From contig CAMLDH010000012.1 of NCBI GenBank assembly GCA_946478765.1, positions 1-28,303 of the forward strand: DNA of 28,303 nt, given 5' to 3'. The notes under the pieces are model-generated. The model was not told where the DNA came from and ran no database searches. It was given only the letters and a program-made list of their open reading frames with translations. The translations under genes and the position numbers were made by a program. Within the stretch, counting starts at the first letter, position 1. Every line of letters begins with the position of its first letter. Below, piece by piece: positions 8,128 to 15,827 of the stretch. The DNA is from an uncultured Oxalobacteraceae bacterium. Lineage in GTDB: Bacteria > Pseudomonadota > Gammaproteobacteria > Burkholderiales > Burkholderiaceae.

Positions 8128-9279
8128 TCAAGGCTCCGGGAAGATCGAATCGAAGGTGCGTTGCTGCTGGTAGCCGATGGTCAGGCCGACATGGTTGGCG
8201 GTACGCAGGTTGACCGCGGTATGCACATCCCGCAGAGGCAATACGCCGCGCTTGCCAGGATCGCCGGCCAACACGCTCAACGCGGAATTGGCCAATGACC
8301 GCCCCAATTCCACGTTATTCGGATACAGCGCAAACAGCGCGCCCTTTTTCACGTGCAGGAAGCTACTGGAAAAGACCGGCACGCCGCGATTCCAGGACTC
8401 TTTCAGGACCAACGGCAGAATCGTGCCCTCATCGACCGTAGTCGCATCCTGCGGCAGCCAGACCGCGTCGCGCCGGTTATCGGCCGACGCGAACGCGGTT
8501 TCGTACAGGCGCGCGGCGGATGCCAGATCGCGCGCTTCATACGCCACCAGTTCCAGGCCCTGCGCCTTGGCTGCGTCGCGCGCCAGCTTGATGAGCCAAT
8601 CATTGCGTTGCGGATCGTAGACCACCATCACCCGCTTGACGCCGGATAGCAGACTCTTTAGCCGCGCAAACAGCAAGGCCGGATCCGGGGTCAGGCTGAC
8701 GCCGGTCATGTGCCGGTTGTCCACCTCGGACACCGACAGCACGCCCCCCACAACAACTGCGATGTCGCGATCCAGACTGGATGCCGTTTGCAATCCCTGC
8801 CGTCCGAGTGCGATTACTACCTTGGTGCCGTTGCGTTTCAACTGGATATTCAAATCGGCCGTATCGGCGTTCGGTCCGATCGGATAGTGGCGCACTCTTA
8901 CCTTGGCCTTCTCCTCGATGCCTTCGATGATATTGGCGAAGATGCTGTGGTAAGGCTCGCCCAGATCCGGATAGATGACGGCGATGCCACCCTTGCTGTT
9001 GCCGATCACGGATTGGATGTCTTGCCGCTTGAGTGGATCATCCAGCTCCGCCAGCATGACCGGCGCGATCTCATAGTGGATGATGCGTATTTCGCTGGCG
9101 CCGCCGACTTGATTCAGAAACCGGTTCATTGTGCTGCCGAAGCGCTCATCCAGCGCGGAATAGATATGCGCGGAACCAGCGTATTCCTGACTGCCATGCG
9201 CCAGCGCACCGGTCAGCGCCAATGCTGCGCTTACGCAGATGCGCAATGCGGCACGACAGGACGGCATGCAGGTTTTCAA
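8128..9279 (-). CDS. Periplasmic ABC-type substrate-binding-like protein
   Basis: Exported protein of 383 residues of the ABC_sub_bind (PF04392/COG2984) type. I place the start at a TTG at 9279 because GGAGG lies six bases before it; an ATG at 9267 is the alternative, and the open frame continues to 9336. The N-terminus CRAALRICVSAALALTGALA is a signal peptide. Two Rossmann-like lobes are visible: GIAVIYPDLGEPYHSIFANI, then TKVVIALGRQGLQTA, and VKRVMVVYDPQRNDWLIKLA in the second lobe. There is no permease or ATPase gene nearby; instead a membrane hybrid kinase follows 105 bp downstream on the same strand. I infer that it delivers a ligand signal to that kinase's periplasmic domain. The ligand is unknown. 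Confidence 0.85.
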   Translation of the reverse strand: MKTCMPSCRAALRICVSAALALTGALAHGSQEYAGSAHIYSALDERFGSTMNRFLNQVGGASEIRIIHYEIAPVMLAELDDPLKRQDIQSVIGNSKGGIAVIYPDLGEPYHSIFANIIEGIEEKAKVRVRHYPIGPNADTADLNIQLKRNGTKVVIALGRQGLQTASSLDRDIAVVVGGVLSVSEVDNRHMTGVSLTPDPALLFARLKSLLSGVKRVMVVYDPQRNDWLIKLARDAAKAQGLELVAYEARDLASAARLYETAFASADNRRDAVWLPQDATTVDEGTILPLVLKESWNRGVPVFSSSFLHVKKGALFALYPNNVELGRSLANSALSVLAGDPGKRGVLPLRDVHTAVNLRTANHVGLTIGYQQQRTFDSIFPEP

Positions 9280-9306
9280 ACAGCACCTCCACAACACGCG
9301 CTCCAC

Positions 9307-9334
9307 GCGGGATACATGAAATCCGGTATCCCGC
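9307..9334 (-). promoter_or_regulatory. Leader hairpin before the binding-protein gene
   Basis: Perfect 9-bp arms, GCGGGATAC (9307-9315) and GTATCCCGC (9326-9334), with a 10-base loop. It lies inside the predicted 5' leader, about 28 bases before the proposed start at 9279. It could affect translation or be a protein-binding site. No run of T follows, so a terminator is unlikely. Confidence 0.5.
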
Positions 9335-9397
9335 ACGCTTCGCCGACACTATTCCTTGTCTTGCGGGAACACCCTTTTAATGACACTGTACGCCTCC

Positions 9398-9412
9398 GGC
9401 AAGATACTTGCC
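9398..9412 (-). promoter_or_regulatory. 5'-end hairpin of the binding-protein transcript
   Basis: GGCAAG-ATA-CTTGCC, a 6-bp stem with a 3-base loop. It would lie within the first bases of the transcript predicted from the promoter at 9426-9454 and could protect the 5' end. Confidence 0.4.
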
Positions 9413-9425
9413 ATATGGTATCGGA

Positions 9426-9454
9426 ATTAACATTACTTGTGGGTACCCTGTCAA
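9426..9454 (-). promoter_or_regulatory. Sigma-70 promoter of the binding protein-hybrid kinase unit
   Basis: A perfect -35 TTGACA (9454-9449) and GTTAAT (9431-9426, four of six) are separated by 17 bases. The spacer contains the 8-bp palindrome GGGTACCC (9441-9448). The predicted start near 9419 gives a leader of about 140 bases with two hairpins. This is the best-looking promoter in the left half of the window. Confidence 0.6.
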
Positions 9455-9473
9455 TTTCTACCAATCAAGCGTG

Positions 9474-9550
9474 ATCGATAGCAGACACCCTGATTTCGCA
9501 TTGCGGCATTGATATGCCGGCGTCAAACGGATGAACCGTCGACTATCGAT
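9474..9550. repeat. Nested inverted repeat in the intergenic region
   Basis: The outer arms ATCGATAG (9474-9481) and CTATCGAT (9543-9550) enclose a central hairpin CGGCAT-TGAT-ATGCCG (9504-9519). The 77-bp unit lies between the downstream end of the SGNH hydrolase gene and the promoter of the binding-protein gene. It could be a small non-autonomous element or a structured RNA. I saw no other copy here. Confidence 0.4.
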
Positions 9551-9601
9551 TACCTAGGGATTAGCTGAAACCAAATAGAATAGGCGGCCCCGGAAGCGAA
9601 A

Positions 9602-9621
9602 GGGCGAACGGAATATCGCCC
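9602..9621 (-). terminator. Weak terminator candidate after the SGNH hydrolase gene
   Basis: GGGCGA (9602-9607) and TCGCCC (9616-9621) form a 6-bp GC-rich stem about 30 bases after the hydrolase stop codon. On the minus strand it is followed by only TTT before other bases, so intrinsic termination would be weak. Confidence 0.35.
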
Positions 9622-9650
9622 GGCGCAAAGCTCGACTCCCGAGCGCCTGA

Positions 9651-10478
9651 TCAACGCCTGCCGTAATCCAGTGCCTTCAATTGCCGGGCAATGATGCGCG
9701 CCGCATTCTTGGCCGTCTTGTAATCGGGATGAATGCCATCGCCGATGTGCGTGAAATCCTTCCAGATATCCAGCACGAGCGCCCCTGGAAGTTCGGCCTT
9801 GAGACGGCTTTGCGTCAGGCTTCTGAGCGTGTTGTAGCCTTGCGCGCCGATCACCCATTGCTGTCCGTACAGCGAGCGGAACAGGTTCAGGTCGAGATTT
9901 TCATAGCGCGGATAGACATCGTAGACCGGCGTAATCCCTTTCGACAAAGCGAAATTGCCGAGCGCGACCAGCCGATCGACCGCGTCATTCATCTGCGCAT
10001 AGGTGCATGGCTGCGCTTGCGGCTGCGGAACCCCCATGGCGCCGGAATGCAGGCAGTCGTTGGACATCGTGATGACGACATACTTTGCATTGTATTGCGT
10101 GAAGCCGGGCGGCAAAGCAACCCGCGTCAGCGCCTTCTGAAATTGTGTTTGATAGCTGTCCCATCCGGCCGCGCCGCATAGTGCAGCGCCCGGAGGACAA
10201 ACATGACGAGCAAAGGTACCCGCACCTGCCTGCGCCTCGTTGATGACGAAACCCGGCAACTCTTCATTGCGCGTAAGCGCTTCGCCCAGGCTCACATAGC
10301 TGCCGAAACCAACGGCACTGCCGCCGAGGGGTGCAATGCCGTTATCGAACGGCGGCTTGCCTTCCGAGTACGAAGCGCCGATCACCAGCAGCGGCAGCTG
10401 CGACGCCGCGTCGGCGGCAAACGACTTCTGGAGACACAACAAACCGACTGCGAAAATAATCCATTTCTCGAGATTCAT
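9651..10478 (-). CDS. Secreted SGNH/GDSL-type hydrolase
   Basis: Exported esterase- or lipase-like protein of 275 residues; substrate unknown. The ATG at 10478 follows AAGGGGGCGG. Residues 1-21 (MNLEKWIIFAVGLLCLQKSFA) form a signal peptide. SGNH blocks: I, LLVIGASYSEG with nucleophile Ser36; a possible block III Asn in VVITMSNDCLH; V, GDGIHPD with Asp247 and His250 as the catalytic pair. Block I is GASYS rather than GDSL, a known variant. Two Cys pairs (VCPPGAALCG, and one in the DCLHSG/QPCTY region) could make disulphides, in line with a periplasmic or outside location. The gene stands alone on the minus strand, and a MITE-like palindrome lies 40 bp upstream of its start, between it and the divergent P450 gene. 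Confidence 0.85.
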   Translation of the reverse strand: MNLEKWIIFAVGLLCLQKSFAADAASQLPLLVIGASYSEGKPPFDNGIAPLGGSAVGFGSYVSLGEALTRNEELPGFVINEAQAGAGTFARHVCPPGAALCGAAGWDSYQTQFQKALTRVALPPGFTQYNAKYVVITMSNDCLHSGAMGVPQPQAQPCTYAQMNDAVDRLVALGNFALSKGITPVYDVYPRYENLDLNLFRSLYGQQWVIGAQGYNTLRSLTQSRLKAELPGALVLDIWKDFTHIGDGIHPDYKTAKNAARIIARQLKALDYGRR

Positions 10479-10518
10479 GACCGCCCCCTTGAGGTTTTGT
10501 CGGAAACATTTTTTCTTA

Positions 10519-10584
10519 GAGCGTCTAACAAAATGCCTCTGACGGCGTTGCGCTTGCTTGCCAGAGCCATTTTGTTAGACGCTC
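10519..10584. mobile_element. 66-bp MITE-like palindrome flanked by TTA
   Basis: The left arm GAGCGTCTAACAAAATG (10519-10535) is repeated as a perfect inverted copy ending at 10584; homology continues inward with mismatches (CCTCTGAC against GGCTCTGG), leaving a short GC-rich centre. The element is flanked on both sides by TTA (10516-10518 and 10585-10587), the direct repeat expected from an element with a TNA target, as for several IS5-type transposons. No coding capacity. It lies between the divergent SGNH hydrolase and P450 genes. Assignment as a miniature transposable element is inference; an alternative is a bidirectional transcription stop. Confidence 0.65.
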
Positions 10585-10587
10585 TTA

Positions 10588-10921
10588 AGATGGATTGCTA
10601 TGTGAGAATAGCAATTCAATAATCTCACTGTTTCAAAAAAGCAACAACCTGTTTTTAACAGGCAGACAGATTGTCAAGCCCCGCCTTCCTGAAATATCTA
10701 TCCATGGTCGCGGCAGCAGATCTGATAGCATTACCGCCGAACCGGATTTAACGATCGCTGCCAAATCGTGTGGGCAGTTTGCTCGCGCCGTGAATCGCGT
10801 CCGGCGCAACCATCCCCTGATTCATTCAACCAAACCTTATCGGCGAGCCCAACTTGCGCCGATAGTCAAATTCATCGTGCCACTTCCTAAGCTGTTTTTA
10901 CAATTCAGAAGGCGACTTGTT
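10588..10921 (+). promoter_or_regulatory. P450 upstream region with two inverted repeats
   Basis: These 334 bp carry no credible gene; the open frame that runs through them has no family resemblance before residue 1 of the P450. Two palindromes stand out: ATTGCTAT-GTGAGA-ATAGCAAT (10594-10615) and CCTGTT-TTT-AACAGG (10648-10662). A TTGTCA at about 10671 resembles a -35 but its -10 partner (TATCTA) is poor. The region is AT-richer than the flanks and probably holds the P450 promoter and an operator. Confidence 0.4.
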
Positions 10922-12085
10922 ATGACCACTGCCGATCCATGTTCGGACTCCTACCTTCAGTACGCCCGTATGCGCGCCACTGCGCCCGTGTTTTTCAATC
11001 CAGCACGCCAGGTGTGGGAAATTTATGGTTACCACGATATCCAGAGCGTATTAGGTGATCCAAGCACGTTCTCATCAGATATTCACGGTCCCGCCGGAAG
11101 ATCGAAATTGCAAACGATAGCAACAATGGATCCACCTCGCCATACACAATTGCGCAAACTGGTGTCCAGAGCATTCACCAGCAAAACGGTAGCCGATCTG
11201 GAACCGCGCATTCATGCAATCACACATGAATTACTGGACCAGGTTACCGATGCCGGCCACATGGACATCATGGCTGACTTCGCGTTTCTTTTGCCGGTCA
11301 CGGTCATCGCGGAAATGCTGGATGTGCCTGCGTCGGACCGGGATAGATTCAAACAGTGGTCAAATGCCCTCGTCAATATCCTCGAACGGACATTTCAGGG
11401 ACAAGCACCGGAACCGCACCTGCTGGCGGCCTTCGATGAAATCATGCGCTATCTGGAAGCAATCGTCGTCGAACGCCAACGAAGCCCAGGCAGCGACCTG
11501 ATCAGCGCCTTGGCCACCGCCCGCGTGGACGGCGATCAGCTTACGCTCCACGAGATCTGCAGCATGTGCCGCACACTGCTGATTGCAGGCCATGAGACTA
11601 CCGCCAATCTGATCGGCAATGCAATGCATCTCCTTTTCGAGCATCCCGACTCTCTCGTGCGGTTGCGAGCTGCGCCTGAACTTCTCCCATCGGCCATCGA
11701 AGAAGTTCTGCGTTATCGCACGCCGTCACAATTCTTCGCCCGCATCGCCACCCGCGACGCTCATGTGGGGGGGCAATTGATTCGAGCCGGACAGCAGATC
11801 ATGGTCTTCAATGCATCCGGAAATCGCGATTCGGCGGTCTTTCCCGACCCTGACCGTTTCGATATTACACGCTCGCCCAATCGCCACTTGAGCTTAGGTT
11901 ATGGCATCCATTATTGTCTCGGCGCCGGTCTTGGCCGACTTGAAGCACGAATAGGTATCGACGCCCTACTCCGGCGGCTGCCCGATATCCGACTGGACGA
12001 GCAGAAAGCCATTGAACCCTTGCCATCCAGGATAGTGTCCGGTTTGCGCAGCTTGCCTGTCCGGTTTACGCCGATAGCGAGATGA
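10922..12085 (+). CDS. Cytochrome P450
   Basis: Soluble haem monooxygenase of 387 residues, of the usual bacterial length. I chose the ATG at 10922 (MTTADPCSDSYLQYARMRAT) because AAGGCG lies eight to nine bases upstream and the family's N-terminus begins there. Landmarks: the C-helix region DPPRHTQLRKLVSRAFT; I-helix AGHETT at 222-227, including the acid-alcohol pair Glu225/Thr226; K-helix E261-V-L-R264; haem loop LSLGYGIHYCLGAGLGRLE with the cysteine ligand Cys332. The haem loop has Leu where most P450s have Phe (LGYGIHYC against FGxGxHxC). It needs ferredoxin and reductase partners; none are in the window. The only plus-strand gene of this block, convergent with the TonB receptor gene. Substrate unknown. 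Confidence 0.96.
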   Translation: MTTADPCSDSYLQYARMRATAPVFFNPARQVWEIYGYHDIQSVLGDPSTFSSDIHGPAGRSKLQTIATMDPPRHTQLRKLVSRAFTSKTVADLEPRIHAITHELLDQVTDAGHMDIMADFAFLLPVTVIAEMLDVPASDRDRFKQWSNALVNILERTFQGQAPEPHLLAAFDEIMRYLEAIVVERQRSPGSDLISALATARVDGDQLTLHEICSMCRTLLIAGHETTANLIGNAMHLLFEHPDSLVRLRAAPELLPSAIEEVLRYRTPSQFFARIATRDAHVGGQLIRAGQQIMVFNASGNRDSAVFPDPDRFDITRSPNRHLSLGYGIHYCLGAGLGRLEARIGIDALLRRLPDIRLDEQKAIEPLPSRIVSGLRSLPVRFTPIAR

Positions 12086-12110
12086 CGTCAAAATAGAAAA
12101 CCTGAAAAAG

Positions 12111-12137
12111 CGGAAGCCCGCACTGGGCGGGCTTCCG
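12111..12137 (-). terminator. Terminator between P450 and TonB receptor genes
   Basis: A perfect 11-bp stem, CGGAAGCCCGC (12111-12121) and GCGGGCTTCCG (12127-12137), with a 5-base loop. Read leftward it is followed by CTTTTTC, so it is a good intrinsic terminator for the receptor gene. Read rightward it is followed by a second small hairpin (GCAGT/ACTGC) and TGTTTTCT, which may stop P450 transcripts. Confidence 0.8.
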
Positions 12138-12164
12138 AAGCTTGCAGTATTGCACTGCTGTTTT

Positions 12165-14276
12165 CTACAAACGATAGTTCATCTGCACATAGATAGCACG
12201 CGGGGCCATCGGCAGATCAGCGGGAATTGCCAGGCCTGGCGCCAAACTAGGTTCACGCACATCGGCGTTGAACAAGTTGCGTACATACACAGCGAAGTCC
12301 CATCGATTCTTGCCGTGACTGGTCCGTAACGTCAGGTCCAACGTGGTGTAATCGGGCACGGGCGGGCGGCTGTCGCCTTCGGCACGCTTGCGGTCGGCGA
12401 CCCAATTGAGTTGCGGACTGAGCAGCCAACCGCTGGCAACACGCCAGTCGACACGCGCATACACATGATGATGCGGCGCATAACCGGCATCCCGATTGGT
12501 AGCGCCATCAATCGAACGCTGGTAGCCGTAATTGCCGGTGACCCGCACATTGCGGTTGGCATCCCATATCAGTTCCAGTTCCGCACCACTGCCATTCTGA
12601 GTGCCGACGTTATTAAACGTCAGTCCTGGCGCTGGAGCAGGATTAGGAACAGCACGGATGATGTCCTTCATACTGTACTTAAATAAATTCAAGTTGGCTT
12701 GCGTATCTTTATTCGCTTGCCAGGAAAATGCCGCTTCCAAGGTACTAATAGTTTCTGGGCGAATGTTCGGGTTGCCATTGGCTGACGGGTTAATGCCGTA
12801 TTGCTCATTGAACGCAGGAGCGCGGAATGCACGTCCATAAAGCAATTTAGCGGTCAGGTCTAGCGCGGCATCCCACACCAACGCCAGACGTGGATTGGTA
12901 GTGCCGCCGAAATCCGAGTACTGATCATGACGGACGCCGCCGGTAAGCGCCCAATCCCTCGCAAAATTCCATTCATCCTGAACATAGAGGTAGTCAATTT
13001 TGCGCCGCTGGGGCAGGATGTGCGGTTGGATACTGCCATAGTCGATCACCGGCCCGGTGGGAATCGGCACGCCGGCTGGACTCAAAAGGAAATTCTTGAA
13101 CGTTTCAGTTTTGTAGAGATTTAAGTCGTCGTGTCCCATGCCGAAGCGAAGATTGTGGTCGGCAAAACCGGAATAAGTGGCATAAGTCGATAGCCTGAAT
13201 TGTCTTTCCGCTCTGGAAGGGCCGCCAATCATGCCACCCGGAAATGTACCTCCCGGCAACGCCAGGCCGGGAGGCAGCAACATAATGCCGTTATGAGGCG
13301 TCGATTCGGCATAATTGAGATAGCTAGCCATGACGCTCAATCCCCAATCCTTCGCGAACTGCGGATCGGTCCAGGAAATATCTGCTGTGATGCGTTCGCT
13401 CTTGAGCCGTACATTATCGGGAACCAAGGCAGAAGAAACACCGGCACCGCTACCAACGTCGTCCCGCAATTTGTAGCCGGCGCGCAAACGCCATTTTTCA
13501 TAGCCGAGTTCAAGACCGCCATCCACCGCATCGTAAGCCGTGTTTACCGGCCCCGGGGCCATGCTTGCGTGGGTGCCGAAGATTGCATCATTGCGAGACT
13601 GTGCATCCTTGCCGATGATTTCCTTGAAGCCGTCAGTGGCGCCGGCATGCAGATACGCTGCCACAGTCATTGCTCCCAACGTACCCCCATGCTGGACCCA
13701 CGCGCTTTTGGTATTGAAAGAACCGGCAACAACACCGGCCTGGGTGCCTGGAATATCCGCCGCGCTCTTGGTAATGATGTTGATCACGCCGGCATAGGCA
13801 TCGGCGCCGTACAGTGCGGAACCGGGACCCCGGATAATTTCGATGCGGGCGATGTTTTCCACTGACAACCCACCCCAGACAAGCCCTCTATCGCCGGTAT
13901 AGGCCGTTGTCACTGGAATACCGTTCTGCAATATCAAGATTTGAGGATTGCTTTGGCTTCCGCCCCCTATGCCGCGGATGATATAGGCTGGGGCATACAT
14001 GATCGCCAGACGCGTAACATGCAGCCCGGGGACCGTCTCCAATACCTGATCGAGGTCAGTGGCGCCTATCGCTGCGATGTCTTCAGCGGTGATGACGGTT
14101 GCCACGGCAGGTGCGCGGCGCAGCGATTGCTGGCTGCCGGTCGCGATGCTGATGGTGGACTTATCGCCATAGACGAGCGCAAGATCTTCTTCTTCCGTGT
14201 TTTGGGCCAAGGCGCTAGACAGAGGCAGCAACAACGCAGAAGTCAGGATGACAGGACCCAAATAGAAAGACCGCAC
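12165..14276 (-). CDS. TonB-dependent outer-membrane receptor
   Basis: Outer-membrane channel of 703 residues for TonB-energised uptake. The start is a GTG at 14276 with GGGAGG seven bases upstream. Signal peptide MRSFYLGPVILTSALLLPLSSALA. A TonB-box-like segment (EDLALVYG) follows, then the plug: VATVITAEDIAAIG at about 59-72, DLDQVLETVPGLHVTR, IIRGIGGG, and RIEIIRGPGSALYGADAYAG near 145-165, the strongest family signature. The rest is the 22-strand barrel, ending in YVQMNYRL; the last residue is Leu rather than the usual aromatic. It resembles the colicin I/vitamin B12/siderophore receptor group. The substrate cannot be read. Its place downstream of the sulfotransferase, citrate-synthase-like and ThDP genes suggests uptake of a precursor or related compound. 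Confidence 0.93.
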   Translation of the reverse strand: MRSFYLGPVILTSALLLPLSSALAQNTEEEDLALVYGDKSTISIATGSQQSLRRAPAVATVITAEDIAAIGATDLDQVLETVPGLHVTRLAIMYAPAYIIRGIGGGSQSNPQILILQNGIPVTTAYTGDRGLVWGGLSVENIARIEIIRGPGSALYGADAYAGVINIITKSAADIPGTQAGVVAGSFNTKSAWVQHGGTLGAMTVAAYLHAGATDGFKEIIGKDAQSRNDAIFGTHASMAPGPVNTAYDAVDGGLELGYEKWRLRAGYKLRDDVGSGAGVSSALVPDNVRLKSERITADISWTDPQFAKDWGLSVMASYLNYAESTPHNGIMLLPPGLALPGGTFPGGMIGGPSRAERQFRLSTYATYSGFADHNLRFGMGHDDLNLYKTETFKNFLLSPAGVPIPTGPVIDYGSIQPHILPQRRKIDYLYVQDEWNFARDWALTGGVRHDQYSDFGGTTNPRLALVWDAALDLTAKLLYGRAFRAPAFNEQYGINPSANGNPNIRPETISTLEAAFSWQANKDTQANLNLFKYSMKDIIRAVPNPAPAPGLTFNNVGTQNGSGAELELIWDANRNVRVTGNYGYQRSIDGATNRDAGYAPHHHVYARVDWRVASGWLLSPQLNWVADRKRAEGDSRPPVPDYTTLDLTLRTSHGKNRWDFAVYVRNLFNADVREPSLAPGLAIPADLPMAPRAIYVQMNYRL

Positions 14277-14420
14277 GATTTACCTCCCTCTTGGTGTTGG
14301 TTGGCGCAGTGTATCCCGTCCAATGCCAACGTGGTGCAAGTTTCCGTATGATTTTCGCAACGCCCTCTTCGACCGTCAAGCGCGCCGCGTCAATCCGCAG
14401 TGCGGGGCGATCCGGTCGCG

Positions 14421-14445
14421 CACGAGATCAATGGCTTGTCTCGTG
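14421..14445 (-). other. Hairpin between sulfotransferase and receptor genes
   Basis: CACGAGA (14421-14427) and TCTCGTG (14439-14445) form a 7-bp stem just after the sulfotransferase stop codon. There is no T run. It lies in the 191-bp gap before the receptor gene and may be a processing or partial termination site; the rest of the gap shows nothing clear apart from the receptor's ribosome binding site. Confidence 0.35.
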
Positions 14446-14467
14446 TGCGATATCGAGGATCGGACTG

Positions 14468-15709
14468 CTATCTGCCCTCATACGGAATTGCATAGCGCTC
14501 CCGGAAAGGCATCATGCGCGCATCCACTTCCTGGCCGGTCAAGCCGAAATCTTCCAGCGAATAACGATGGCCGCCGTGGCGATTCTCGCTTTCGCTCTGA
14601 CGCAGCCAGGCATCCATCGCTTGTTCCGCCTGCGGCGTAAACGCCATGCCGCCGAACGCATAGACGCGCCGCATCACTTCGCGCCAATCGCGATTCACAT
14701 CTTCGTAATGCACATCCATTTGCTGAGAGGCCGGTATCGCTTCACGCGCCTGCATGCAGCGGCGCGCAGCTTGCTCACAGAAATCCAGCCATACATCCCG
14801 GATCGGTGCGCGGCAAGGACGATCGGTATGCTGACGCGCGAAATGCCACATCAATGACATGATCGACGCCACGGTTTTGAGCGGATCACGATGCGTGAAC
14901 ACCAGCCTGGCATCCGGGAAAACCTTCAACAGCACGTCGAGATCGAGCATGTGCTGCGGATTTTTCAATACCCAGCGCTTGTCTTCGGCATCCCCGCGCG
15001 ACCACGAGATGAGTTTCATCAGATCCGCCATCGTGCGATAGGCTGCGGTCTTGTCATGGCCGATGAACCATTTGTAGTACTCGGGAATGGTGTAATTGCC
15101 CAATGCCGAGAAACTGCAGAAGGAATGATTAAGAAGCAGCATCTCCTCTTCGGCCCAATCCGCGTGCATCGGATGCCCGGCAAAAGCGCCCGGATACATC
15201 GGCTGCACCGCTGTGAAGAATCCGTTTACTTCATCATAGCGGGCGGACCTGCCCAAATCCTGTAGCCCAAGTCGCGGCGCCGGGTTAACGCCTTCCCATG
15301 TTTTCAGATACTGAAGCCGCGCATCGCTTGCCATCATGCGATGCATGCGCGTCGTCCCGGAACGGTGCGGGCCGATGATGATGATCGGCGCAACGATTTT
15401 GCGTTGCAGGATTTCCGGGTGTGCTTCGAAGCATGCATTGGCCCATAGCCTGTTTTTTAGAGAGCCGAGGGTACTTCCCTTCGCGTGCAATCGGCCAAAA
15501 GCGTTGAGTTGGGCTTCTGTTTCCATCGCCTTCAAGAGCGCCCTTAAGGCAGGCAGAAAACTGTCATCGCCAAAACGGTCCAATCCCGTGTCTCGTCGTG
15601 CTTCGGCCAATAACGCTTCTTCGGATAGATCGATCGCCGCCAGATCCGTGGCGGCATTGATGTCTTTATTGGACTGCGGGTGGTAATCGGTGCTGGGTCT
15701 GGTATCCAT
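14468..15709 (-). CDS. PAPS-dependent sulfotransferase family protein
   Basis: Predicted transfer of a sulfuryl group from 3'-phosphoadenylyl sulfate to an alcohol or phenol of unknown identity. 413 residues. The 5'-phosphosulfate loop is clear at about 112-121 (IIGPHRSGTTR), with the 3'-phosphate site at LVFTHRDPLKTVAS (Arg274, Ser282). The N-terminal 100 residues are helical, as in the Sulfotransfer_3 (PF13469) group found in steroid- and lipid-handling bacteria. The ATG at 15709 has only a weak AGATGA upstream. The gap to the upstream citrate-synthase-like gene is 118 bp, so cotranscription is possible but not shown. Next to a P450 and a receptor, a role in modifying a hydrophobic small molecule is likely but inferred. 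Confidence 0.88.
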   Translation of the reverse strand: MDTRPSTDYHPQSNKDINAATDLAAIDLSEEALLAEARRDTGLDRFGDDSFLPALRALLKAMETEAQLNAFGRLHAKGSTLGSLKNRLWANACFEAHPEILQRKIVAPIIIIGPHRSGTTRMHRMMASDARLQYLKTWEGVNPAPRLGLQDLGRSARYDEVNGFFTAVQPMYPGAFAGHPMHADWAEEEMLLLNHSFCSFSALGNYTIPEYYKWFIGHDKTAAYRTMADLMKLISWSRGDAEDKRWVLKNPQHMLDLDVLLKVFPDARLVFTHRDPLKTVASIMSLMWHFARQHTDRPCRAPIRDVWLDFCEQAARRCMQAREAIPASQQMDVHYEDVNRDWREVMRRVYAFGGMAFTPQAEQAMDAWLRQSESENRHGGHRYSLEDFGLTGQEVDARMMPFRERYAIPYEGR

Positions 15710-15827
15710 CTATTTCATCTAAAAAAGAAAAAGTTTATTGTCGCTCTGCCGGGATTATCGAGCGCAGTGCACGCACGCCGACTGCAGGATTGAACCGGGC
15801 TCGTCACGCCGTCAAAAATACATTCGG

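Noticed and set aside
10595..10921. N-terminal extension of the P450 by 109 residues
   Set aside because: The extra part has no family resemblance, lies over inverted repeats and has a poor start; the ATG at 10922 has a ribosome site and the normal P450 length.
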